Origin: Psettodes erumei
Taxonomy: Eukaryota > Chordata > Actinopteri > Pleuronectiformes > Psettodidae
Assembly: GCA_016785225.1 (NCBI GenBank)
Contig: JAFBJZ010000738.1
Coordinates: 434,001 to 498,000 of the forward strand
Length of the DNA: 64,000 bases
Reading direction: 5' to 3'
Part shown: piece by piece, positions 1-9,915 of the stretch
Layout of the letters: every line of letters begins with the position of its first letter
How positions within the stretch are numbered: position 1 is the stretch's first letter
The notes under the pieces: generated by a model
The model's database searches: none
The model's input: only the letters and a program-made list of their open reading frames with translations
What the model was told of the DNA's origin: nothing
Made by a program: the position numbers and the translations under genes

Positions 1-1940
1 AACTTATTTTGATTATTGTTTAAAATGATATGAGTGAGTTGACTTGGGTGCTTTGACTGGGAGATATATGGAACAAAAATGCAGTACCTTGTAAGTATTC
101 AGTACAAAAAAAAATAATAATGACAACAAAACCTCAACTTTGCATTTGACTGTAGATGCCACTTGAGCACCCCTCCCCCACTTATTTCCTCACTATCTCT
201 GAAGACTGTTGTGCTTCCTGTCCTTCATGCAGCTGGTGTCGCGTTTCACTTCCACAAGTTTATTCATGTGTTTCAGAAAAAAGGCAAATTGGTGGTTTCA
301 TGTAGTTTAATCTGAATTGTGATCATGTATGTTTTTGACTTTCAAATTGTTTATTTTAATCTGTGCCCAAAGTGAACAGTTGAACCCCCCCCCTTCTTTT
401 TTTTAATTTTATGACAAGAATTAAGTAAAGTTAGTCTTTGCCAGGTGTGTCAAAGTTATCATCATCCATTAAAAAGTTTGCTGGGACATCACATGACTTT
501 ACACTGAAAACCTTTTATAGAGATTTTCAAAAAACTGAAAACCCCACCCACAACACTTTGCTCAAGGTTTTCAAAATAAACCCACTGTAATACCAGATTC
601 CTGGGTAATTGCTTTGAACACAGAGTGAATGGACCAACAGGCACGTAGTCGCGTTCTTTCACGAGGGCCTCTACATTAAATGTTGCGAGCTTTGAGACAT
701 CAAATCCAGTAATGACAAATGTAACTTTTCATTTACTAATCTCATTTACCGTAATGTCTAGTGAATCTGCCAGTGTACCTGTTTGGAAAAAAATAAGATC
801 AGGTATGAAAATAGCAAAATTATTGTCCAATGTCTTGACATTATTATCATAATTACAGGATTGTAACGGACATTGTCCCTCCTTAAAAAAGACAGTAAGA
901 TATAAAGAAGCTTTTAAAGCAATGTTGGGCAAGATGCAACAGCAGCTTCTAACCGTGTTTCAGAGTTATGCAATGGATCACTTGTACTCCCCTCTGAGTC
1001 GCTGGCTGGAGCTGAAATATCACCACTGAACCAGCCTTGATTATGAGGAAGCCATGTTAAGTCTGCGCTGACAGAACAAATACAGTCAATGTCCACACTC
1101 CACCACTGACATGGAAAATATGGAAACGTAAACATGGAATATCCTGCGGTTCTGCCACCACACTGGATGAAGGCCCATGATGCGATCAGCTGAATCAGCT
1201 AACTAAAAACGACTATGGTCACGGTACTTGTCAGGGGTTTAAACCTACGGTCAGCTTCCAGGTCCAACTCCACCTCTCGTGACTCGATATAAGTCACCTA
1301 ACTCACAATCACAGTGCTTCTGAAGCGGGTGTGCGAGGGTAGTTGCGTTTCGTGTTGTGTGCATTTGAAAACAGAAGGCTTTCGTGCTTTTTTTTTCTCC
1401 AATTCTTTCTGTCATTTCTGTACCCTTTCTTTCTGCGTATGTGTTTACACTTCACAAAACATGACCTACACACTTGAATGGATAAGGTGTGGCACGGCAT
1501 GGGGAAGCTTTTGTCACTAAACAGTACATATATAAATATGATTATATACATGTATAGATAAATGATGTATATTATATATAGACACACACATTGAAGTCAG
1601 ATTGTTTGTTGTGCACTCGCAGCATGAGGTATATATTTACCTAGAAACAGCGCTTCTTCACAACCTGTGCAGTAATTGGTCTGCCCATGTCTCTTACCCC
1701 TGCGCCTTGCCCTCTGTAACCCTGTAGCTCCAGTTGACCTCCTGTACTGCTCATCCTATTCTTTCTGTGTTCCAAGTGCCAATAACTTTGTGAAAGCCCT
1801 GTAACTGTGACCCAACATTATCAAAAGGTAATTGCACATTAACGACTGTAAGATAAATAAATGCAAATCATAGAGAAAATGTCAAAATGGATTAAATAAA
1901 ATATCTTAATAAAAGATTTGTAACAATTTCTGTCAGACTC
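1..1940 (+). other. Intergenic; possible 3' end of an upstream plus-strand transcript
   Basis: No coding exon is recognisable on either strand. The stretch ends with three AATAAA hexamers on the plus strand (1856-1861, 1895-1900, 1908-1913), preceded by about 200 bases of mixed composition that look like a 3' UTR. In human, NACC1 and STX10 are on this side of IER2, so a neighbour's 3' UTR is possible, but nothing in the sequence identifies one. Bases 1520-1590 are a TA/CA-rich low-complexity stretch. Confidence 0.25.
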
Positions 1941-3746
1941 CTTTTTCTAAAAAAACAAAACTGGACTGTTACTCTCAAACTGTGTTTAATCCAAGCTTTA
2001 TGCATTTTGCTGAGAAGTATGCTAAGCAAACTTTTCATGGTTTATGCTCAGTGAAGTGCTTTTCATATGCGACGCTGCAAAAATGTAAACAGATTTTTAG
2101 TCCATTTTCCGAATAAACATCTGGTCAAAAAATATTAGGGCTGACTATTGCTTTGGAAAAATGAGAGCTTTCCCTTTTTTGGACTTAAAAATAAAATCAA
2201 TGTTCATTTGGGTTCTTTTATATACTCAGTTAATTAACAGTAACATCTTAATTAAGAGCTTTTTTTTGTTTGTGTGGAGAAATGAACTGTGAAATGTAAA
2301 ATGGTTAGTAAGTGAAAAAAGGACACCTGCTCCTTCATGTTCCTCTTCATCGCTCACACCTGGAGGCTGTCATGTATGATCAGTTATTGTCATGCTTTAT
2401 GAAAGTGTCACGCCGTGCAGTTGTTTCAGCCTTCATTTGCCTATAGTTGTGCTTTCATACCTATCTGTGTGAGAAAGTACAGTACAGATATACTACGCGC
2501 TATTTTGCATACTGGAAAGAAAAAGCTGCCTCATGAGGCCAGCGTATACTGGCATGTCTATAATTCTACTCTTGAGTTAGACAAACTCAGCATTATTTAA
2601 AAAAGCTAAATATATCTTAATATGTTAAATTAAAAATAGCTGCTGCCTCAAAGTGAGGACCGGTAGTGGGTTTAACACTTTTACACTCTTATAACCAAGA
2701 ACTGACTTGGTCCAATTTATTCAAGGTGGTAGGGCAATCTCTTCTAAATTCAGTCAGCATAAAATTGAAATTACGTCATATAAACTGCTTTACACCTTTG
2801 CTTTGTCTCAAAAGCAAATGCTAAGTACTGCACAGCCAAGGCCAGAATAAAGTCATTGTTTTAATATGCCTTTACCGTTACTGCAACACCTAGTGCTGAA
2901 AGCCTGTCAAGACGAGACGAGACTGTGCCGTCACCTTGAGATTTTCCAGCTCGCCTGACTGAAATCTTCAACATGTTAGTCTTGTTTAATTGTGCTGAGG
3001 GAGAGGCACTAACATTGGACAACACAACTATCCACTGTAGGAACATCTTAAAAACCAGGAGGGCCTGCAACAAACTCCAAAAAGACTAATCAATAATGCA
3101 GGTATATGTTAAAACTCAATGAAATATCCACTGTGTTGCTGACTCCCTTTACTGTATGTTGCCAAATTAAAACTGTACTACAAGCAAGAATACAGTTTGT
3201 CAGAATGACTGTCTTTTAAATCTGCAATAATCTATATTATATTGATATCACTTCTGAATCATGGTTGCTCTGATGAGCTTTTTAGCCTGTTTTCGCATGT
3301 GTTTTTATTCATTTATTCATTTATTTTTTACTGCTTGCACATTTAGCATATTGAGTCTGAATTGCCTTCAGCCAGCATAAACCCAATGTTACAGTGTATC
3401 CAGTATTAAACAGAATAATACAAGTTAGCAAATGTCTGTTGATGAAAATCAAACATTAAACCAAAGATATTTTTCTCGGGAATCATGGGAAACAAAAACA
3501 TATCTCTTAGTTTTGTCAGTGACTTGAAATATCACTTCAGCGAAATGTGGTGGCCCTGTACTTGTCTTCTTGTTGTGATGTTTTACTGCCCCTAGTGGAA
3601 GAACATTGATTAACATCTAATAAATAATATCCTAAAGGAATGCACTACCCTTCAGCGTGGTGGTTATATAATTCTCCTGATGAGGGACACAAACATCTCA
3701 GCCATTCAAAAAGGTGAAAACATTTCAGTGCAAAGTTTTTCAACAA

Positions 3747-3764
3747 CACACACACACACACACA
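3747..3764. repeat. (CA)9 microsatellite
   Basis: Nine uninterrupted CA units in intergenic DNA. Confidence 0.9.
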
Positions 3765-4261
3765 TATCACTGTTAATGCCATCGGTAAAATGGCATTTTC
3801 AGGTTGGGCTCCATTAACAGAGTATTAGCAGAGTGTACTGCCTGTCATGCAAAATGCAGGGCAGACATTAGATATTGGATTCATAGTGGATAAATGAAAT
3901 TATGAATTCTTCATTGTGGTCCAAAGGTAAGAGTGTACCAGCTGAGCTCCTCCCTCTCCAAAGTGCACATACTGTAATATTCTGGAGTGGGCTCCACTCT
4001 CCACATTTTTGCTTCAATGTCATTACATAACCACTAGAGGGCCCTATTTTACAGTGATGATCCAGTCTGCCAGTGGCATGATCAAAGTTCTACTGGAGCT
4101 ATACTGGAAATCTGAGACCATGGACACATTATTTAAGACACTGACCGACTTTTTAATAAATGTCAAACTCACCACTGCTCTTTTTGCGCTGTATACCATC
4201 TGTCATTTTGCTGAACGAAGTCAACGGCAATCCCCAAAACATCCAGTGTTGCCAAACAATC

Positions 4262-4263
<2 letters not shown>

Positions 4264-4307
<44 letters not shown>
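4264..4307. repeat. (GT)22 microsatellite
   Basis: Twenty-two uninterrupted GT units. The apparent Cys-Val and Thr-His open frames crossing it are artefacts of the repeat. Confidence 0.95.
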
Positions 4308-4309
<2 letters not shown>

Positions 4310-7182
4310 GGGGCGCACATCAAATGGTTCAGCGTCTCCTGGGTCACGGTCTTGAAACGATGGAGGGACGAGGAGGACCTGTCAGCACTCGGTGATCTCG
4401 GGATTGTGTAAACACACAGGAGTTGCATTCACTGTTGATGCGACTGATGATGTTTGACCGACTTCCATCCCGGTCGTCCGAACTGCATCTAGTAACATAG
4501 CAAGCTGTGTGCCTAGACTGTCACAGTCAAAGTCCGTCATGTGTGGAGTCACTACAGAAGATGGGAAACTGACCATCTGGCTAGCTGATGCAGGTTCCTC
4601 AAAGGAAGTGACCGCAGGCCCCTATCTAACAGGCCCCTATCTAACTTATTGGTACTCTGCCGAAAAAAAACGGTAGTTTCTTGCTTTTCACAGCTAGCTA
4701 ACCAAACAATATAATGCAAACCTGCATAGAAAAAATTAACAATTTCCACAACTGGCTAATTGGTTAACTGGGGGATATGGAATTGGATTGATGTCACCAC
4801 ACAATTAACCAATAATTTGTTAGAGAAGTCAATTTATTGCTTTCTGATTGGCTGCGTTGGGGCACCGGGAAGCAGTAATGTGTGTGACTACTAATGACTA
4901 AAATTTGGTGGCAACTGATGGATTCCCCTAAATAGGTGGAGCTCAGGCCCAGGTTCCGTGATCCAGGGCAATCACAGGTGGCGCTGTTGTGTCACTAACC
5001 ACCGTGTCAAACAGGGAGCGCTCCAGCCGAACAAACCTGGGCCTATCTAACAGTCAGAGATCCAGGAGACAGACTATTTGCTGACACCCATCCAGAATTA
5101 GATTCCCTCCTTGATGATTTGAAACTTGAACCATGAACGGTTTAAACCATGAGTTTCAAAAAGTTAGTTTGAGCGGAGGAGGAAATGTTTTGTCGGGGAT
5201 GCTATTAGGCACCATGATCAGAGACTGCGTCTGTAGGAGCAGCAAGTAATCAACTAGAAATGAGGGGATACTTGATCACAAGTTACTTTTCAGTGCCAAC
5301 AGATGATTTGTTTTCACAAGCCTTGTGAAAGGAAGATCACGTGGTCTCGGATTTTGATGCATTCCCACCAAGACAAGTATATTTTTTAAAGCTGTGTCAT
5401 ATTTAAGTAAATGTCAGTCATGTTATACTCTGCAGCTGGCGGGGTTTTTTGACATGCAGCCACTCCAGAAACAATCATCTGCATACCACAAATTCCTCTG
5501 GAAGTATGGAACAGCGTAGGGAAAAAGTATCTCTTTGTCTTTCTCTCTCGCTCTCTGAGAACTGAAATCTGCAGGGACAACAAAACTTCACACTGATGCC
5601 AGAGAGTAAAACATATAAATTCATGCCGTCATATTCACGTATGTAATTCTGGTTGCTAATGAAGTATAAATGTGCGAGGAGATTCTGATCACCACACAGT
5701 CGAGAGGAATGGATTCCATTGCCCATATATGGGCTCAGGGAAGTGACTTTGCCCTGATGCAATCCTCACTACTGTTACTTTAAATGGCTTCAGGAAACGA
5801 GGGCTCCCACTCACGTCATGGGTTTTCCTTTGCATGTACCACAGGAGCAGGATGTGCTTAATATGGGCATCTGTTTGTTAACCCCCCCGCCATTTCTCTT
5901 TTCCTGCAAAAGGAAGCGAGACACTGGGGGATGGGTGAGACTGGAAGAGAGCTCAGACCCTTCACTCACCGTTCCACATAGCTGGAGGCAGAGGAATGGT
6001 ATTCAAGCTTGCTTTGAGACAGACTATAAATGGAGAGAAGTAGCTTTCATAAAATACACTTTTCCTGCTTCAACTTTTGCTTAACAAGCAAGTGAATTAC
6101 ATTAAATTACATCTGTAAATAATGATGAAACACATCCTTCATCATTCCAAATTGTCCAACATATATTTATACTATTTGGATTCACTGAAAGCCACATAGT
6201 TCACATTTCACAATCAACCCATTGCTTTTTTTTTACATATTAGCAAAGCAAGTTTGTTGAATGTGGGGAGCCGATTGAACCCCATTTTCTTAAAAGCTGC
6301 ATGAAGAAGTGTGCACAGCAGACTGATCCCAGTTAGGTTTTGTGTCCTTGGTTGATTAATAATGAGACACCAGTTGTGTATAGGCTAGATGTAATATGCC
6401 AAAACTGAAGGCAACGTACTAACTGACTGAAAGCAAGATGTCTTCTTAACAGCTGTAAATAGCTCTGCCACTGAAAGGGCGTTGTTGTTAAAGTGTTTAC
6501 TTTATGCAAGAGCTTTATCTATTGGCCCATTAAGCGCAATGTTATTGTTCGTGTCATACAATGTAGACTTAATGATGTACTTCAAACTTTAAAACAAACA
6601 CATCAAAAAGCTACTGTATGTTACACGGCTGCAAAAGCACATTTACACTGCAAGAATGGAGCTGGCTAAAGCAACATTCATCATGATTTTCAACAAACCA
6701 GAGTCATGCGTGGCCGAGTGAGTGCTTTTTTTTTTTTTTTGCAAAACTACTGTTAGGATGATGAGGTTGGGGGTCATTTCAAAGTACAAACTCCAAAGCT
6801 GTCTCCATGTGGAAACCTGATTATGTAACTTGTGTAATAAAGTATCTAAAAAACATAGTAGTAGTTTTATGGGCAAGTAGAAGTGATTGTAAGAAAATAG
6901 CTGACACAATATAACCAAATTTAGGTAGTTTACAGATGGATAAACCACAAATTTTGCCTTGTGTGAGTATTAGGTATGCTCTAAAAAATGTAATATGTTT
7001 CAGAGAGTGTGTAAAATGGCAAGGCAAGTTTCCATCCAGCAACAATCTGCCATAGCACCCAGCAGCTGATATCAAGAAATAAGATACTACAATTGATTGC
7101 TATTGCTCAATGTGTTATATTCATGTGCTTGTGTACATAAGACAGCTTTTTGCCTAAATGTCAAATGTGTGTGAATATTTTT

Positions 7183-7320
7183 ACCTTTGCCAAGGAGGTT
7201 TTATTTTCAGAAATCCAAAATCAGTAGAAACCATTCAAATTTGGGAGTGGTCTGGATCAGTACCTGGATCCAGGAAACTTTTGAAGGATTCTTCACCAAC
7301 GGAATATCGGCGCGGAAATC
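7183..7320. repeat. Degenerate interspersed repeat fragment (tentative)
   Basis: The phrases TTGCCAAGGAGGTT, AAATTTGGGAGTGGTCTGGATC, CTGGATCCAGGAA and GAAGGATTCTTCACCAACG occur in the same order as in a very common vertebrate interspersed repeat that I remember but cannot name with certainty. If correct, it ends just upstream of the ier2 promoter. A repeat-library search would settle it. Confidence 0.35.
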
Positions 7321-7394
7321 ACACTGAGATTAACCTTGTATTAGGATAGTCTGGACACCGATGGACTGAAATAGCCACAGCTGCCCCCACAGTT

Positions 7395-7414
7395 GTTTGA
7401 AACAGGTTTCAAAC
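7395..7414. promoter_or_regulatory. 20-bp inverted repeat upstream of ier2
   Basis: Two perfect 9-base arms (GTTTGAAAC and GTTTCAAAC) are separated by AG. The arms contain TTTGAA/TTCAAA, the form of the cell-cycle CHR element. It lies about 205 bases before the ier2 start codon. Function is inferred only from position and symmetry. Confidence 0.4.
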
Positions 7415-7431
7415 CAGGGTGTCAGGCCGGT

Positions 7432-7490
7432 GGGCGGGGCTATGTCGCATGACGCTAGTGGGTGACGTCAGCGAGGTAATAAGTACTTGT
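7432..7490 (+). promoter_or_regulatory. ier2 proximal promoter: GC box, CRE, TATA-like box
   Basis: GGGCGGGGC at 7432-7440 is an Sp1-type GC box. A TGACG half site lies at 7450-7454 and the full palindromic CREB/ATF site TGACGTCA at 7463-7470. A TAATAAG stretch at about 7477-7483 could serve as a TATA-like element. The start codon at 7600 leaves room for a 5' UTR of roughly 90 bases. This arrangement suits an immediate early gene driven by cAMP/calcium signalling; binding itself is not shown. Confidence 0.6.
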
Positions 7491-7599
7491 CCCACGCCGG
7501 GTTAGTATTGTGTCTGCGTGCGGAGCGAGGGGGGAGAGACTGATCACACAAACTAACCCTAATTGTTTGAACTGGTCGAGTTTCAAAACAAGAAGTGAC

Positions 7600-8160
7600 A
7601 TGGAGGTCAGCGCTGAGGCCAAGAGGATCATGGTGGTGGCTTTGGGGAAACTGTACAGCTCCCGCAGCCAGCGAGGGGGTCTCCGTCTCCACCGGAGTCT
7701 CCTGCTGTCTCTGGTGATGAAATCCGCCCGGGACATGTACCATGCGGCCCAGGCGACGGCAGAAAGTGCTGCATTAGGATGCGTTCAACAACAACACCCG
7801 GCGGCTCCTGCGGCCATAGAGCCTGCTGGATCTCGCGTGGAGCTCCCGGGTTCCGCTTCGATCGCTACAGGACAGACTTCACCCATTAAGGAGGTCGCAG
7901 GTTCTCCGGCAGAGCGAACCGGCGCCGAGAACAAGGAGAACCACTGGCCGGCCGGCCCGGCTCAACACTCGAGGAAAAGACGGGGCAAAGCTGCAGCTGA
8001 GCCGGACTTCTTGCCTTGCAAGAAAGCAAAACTCGAGCAGGGACACTGCCCCCAACAGCTCATTGTAAGCTCCGTCTTGATGGACTACGTGAACTGCAGC
8101 AGTGGACTGGGAGCACCCCCAACACCCGTGCTTGTGCAGAGAGCCATTGCAGCGTGTTGA
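7600..8160 (+). CDS. ier2: Immediate early response protein 2-like (IER2)
   Basis: Single-exon gene for a 186-residue nuclear protein of the IER family; human IER2 is 223 residues. Family members are rapidly induced by growth factors and calcium/cAMP signals and act in the nucleus on transcription. Residues 1-50 carry the family signature: MEV..EAKRIM, then a basic helix-like stretch with YSSR..QRGGLRLHRSLLLSLVMKSAR and an aromatic DMYH. The middle is low complexity. Residues about 125-148 hold two basic clusters (SRKRR and CKKAKLE) resembling a bipartite nuclear localisation signal. The end, VQRAIAAC, lines up with the conserved VRAVVAF end of mammalian IER2, so the gene looks complete. The start at 7600 was chosen because it is the first in-frame ATG, has G at -3 and +4, and begins the conserved MEV motif. 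It faces the channel gene tail to tail, as in human. Whether it is the ier2a or ier2b ohnolog cannot be told. Confidence 0.9.
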   Translation: MEVSAEAKRIMVVALGKLYSSRSQRGGLRLHRSLLLSLVMKSARDMYHAAQATAESAALGCVQQQHPAAPAAIEPAGSRVELPGSASIATGQTSPIKEVAGSPAERTGAENKENHWPAGPAQHSRKRRGKAAAEPDFLPCKKAKLEQGHCPQQLIVSSVLMDYVNCSSGLGAPPTPVLVQRAIAAC

Positions 8161-8645
8161 AACCCGTCTCAGCCTCAAATTAAAAGGCGATGAAAAAAAA
8201 CAACTTTTCGACAGGGCCCAGGAGCCTGGACGCGCCTGCAGCGAGCCTGTCCCGGGCCAAGTTGGATGAATACACAGGACGGTGTGCACCAGAAGTCCCA
8301 GACGTGACTGTCAACAAGCCGGGGCATGATACAGGAATCAGTGTCCCAGTGACTTTTGGCCAACATATGGGCCACAGCACCTCAGGGACTGAATTCAGCT
8401 GGCCAAGGCGGACCCACAGGAATTACTTCATCAGAATCGGCCCCTGACCTGCCTTTATGAACATTTACACAAAGCCTGTTTAGGCACTCAGAAACTCAAA
8501 AAAGCAAATATAACTTTGTTATGAGTGTATTGAGGCCTACGTGTTGACTGAAGACGGGAGATGTGCTGTTAACTTCAAGTGTAAATCATTCAATGACTGC
8601 AACTACCTCAGTATTTATTAAATACCTTATACAGAAAGTGAATCT
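8161..8645 (+). other. Probable ier2 3' UTR with AU-rich element and polyadenylation signal
   Basis: Non-coding sequence after the ier2 stop. ATTTA at 8613-8617 overlaps ATTAAA at 8617-8622. These fit a destabilising AU-rich element and a variant poly(A) signal, as expected for a short-lived immediate early mRNA. The open frame at 8190-8447 lies inside this presumed UTR and shows no family resemblance. Confidence 0.5.
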
Positions 8646-9915
8646 GTAGTCATGTGTTATTCAAATCTGTAATTGTGATAGAGGCATTGAAGGAGGACTG
8701 GATGTGTAATGCTGTCATGTTAGTGGGGGATTTGCTCTGCAAAGGAGCAAGAAAACCTGTAAAAGGGGTGTGTGTTGGAGTGACAGGAAGCTGGTTTGTG
8801 TGTGAAGGAGTTTGCTTCCTTCCCCCACACTGATTTGCAGAACAAAAGAAGGGACAATCCAGAAGATTGTGGTCCAAAGAAGAGTGAGCAAGGGGCCATG
8901 GGGAGGGGGGGGGGTACAAACCCTGGGAACAATCAAGGCTCTTCAAGAACTGTGGTCTGAATTCAGATCCAGCAATCACAGCGCAGCATTTTAGGACTAA
9001 TGTTCAGACGTGCACGCATTTAAAAGGTCAAATTTAGCTATGGTTTCATGTTATATCAAAGCAGGCTTGGCAAGTCGTATGGTGGGGGTGCAACAGGGAT
9101 TCACCAGTGACCGTGTGTTGGTGTTGGGGGAAGGGGATGACCCAGGAAAACAGAGGAAGGAATGTGTGTGTGCGTGGGGGAAGTGCCTGTGTGAGCCCCC
9201 ATGAGGCCCCAACTGCGCTGCTCGTTCTTCCGGCTGAAACCGGAGCACTCCGTCTGTGTACACAGCGGCTGGGAGGAGTGGCCGGAACCGTCTGGACATG
9301 CCTGTGAAAATACACACGTAGTACACATCGCACACACACATTAACCGTGTAAGTGTGTCTGGCTATTCCAATTGATCTTTACCCCTCCTTCCCCCATTAT
9401 CTCACACATGCATGCTAGTTGTCAGTGGATATGCTGACAGAAGAGCAGAAAACATTTTTGTTTTCTCCCGGATGTTTGGTTTTTTTTTTCAAAACTGCAA
9501 GAATTTCTGCAACTCAAAGCAAAAGAGGGTTGTGACGCATATGAGATGAACTGATGCAATTCAGATCATGTCCTCACCAGTTTGCAAGCCTGGTTAGTGT
9601 AAAGCTGCTATGACATATTTTTACACTAACAAATATACGTTAAATGACTAAGTGTGGTATGAAAGGTGGTCGACAGCATTTTAGCATCATGCTCACATCT
9701 CACTGCTTTGGTTTTACAGCCTTCAAGGTTACTGTGATGTTTAGTCTCACCACTTCCAGCCACAGCATGTAGCCGCCTTCGTGGAAGAAGCTGCGATCAG
9801 CCCGTACAATGTGCTTCGGTTGGTAAACGTGACAAACACCCTCAGTTCAGCAAATGTACCAGAGCAATAGTGCCGACAAAGAAATGAGGCAAGGCGGCGT
9901 GCATTCTCTCTGGAT
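8646..9915. other. Intergenic DNA between the two convergent genes
   Basis: Mostly T/G-rich non-coding sequence. The exception is a GC-rich patch at about 9190-9303 that stays open on both strands and ends at a good acceptor-like site on the minus strand (TATTTTCACAG before 9303). I do not recognise a protein in it and do not call it a gene. Confidence 0.4.

Larger units (their letters stand above)
1941..7180. other. Intergenic DNA, no gene seen
   Basis: AT-rich sequence without convincing exons; open frames are short and without family resemblance. It holds a (CA)9 run at 3747-3764, a (GT)22 run at 4264-4307, a duplicated 14-base unit containing CCCCTATCTAACA at about 4618-4645, an imperfect inverted repeat at 5118-5160, and a CTCF-like motif at 4031-4044. 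Confidence 0.5.

Noticed and set aside
914..1135. 73-codon minus-strand frame with Trp and Cys residues
   Set aside because: No splice context and no recognised family.
5118..5160. Inverted repeat TTTGAAACT...AGTTTCAAA
   Set aside because: Short arms, no surrounding gene or element ends; likely chance.
7235..7244. CArG-like TCAAATTTGG upstream of ier2
   Set aside because: One mismatch to the SRF consensus and probably inside a degenerate repeat; not strong enough to call.
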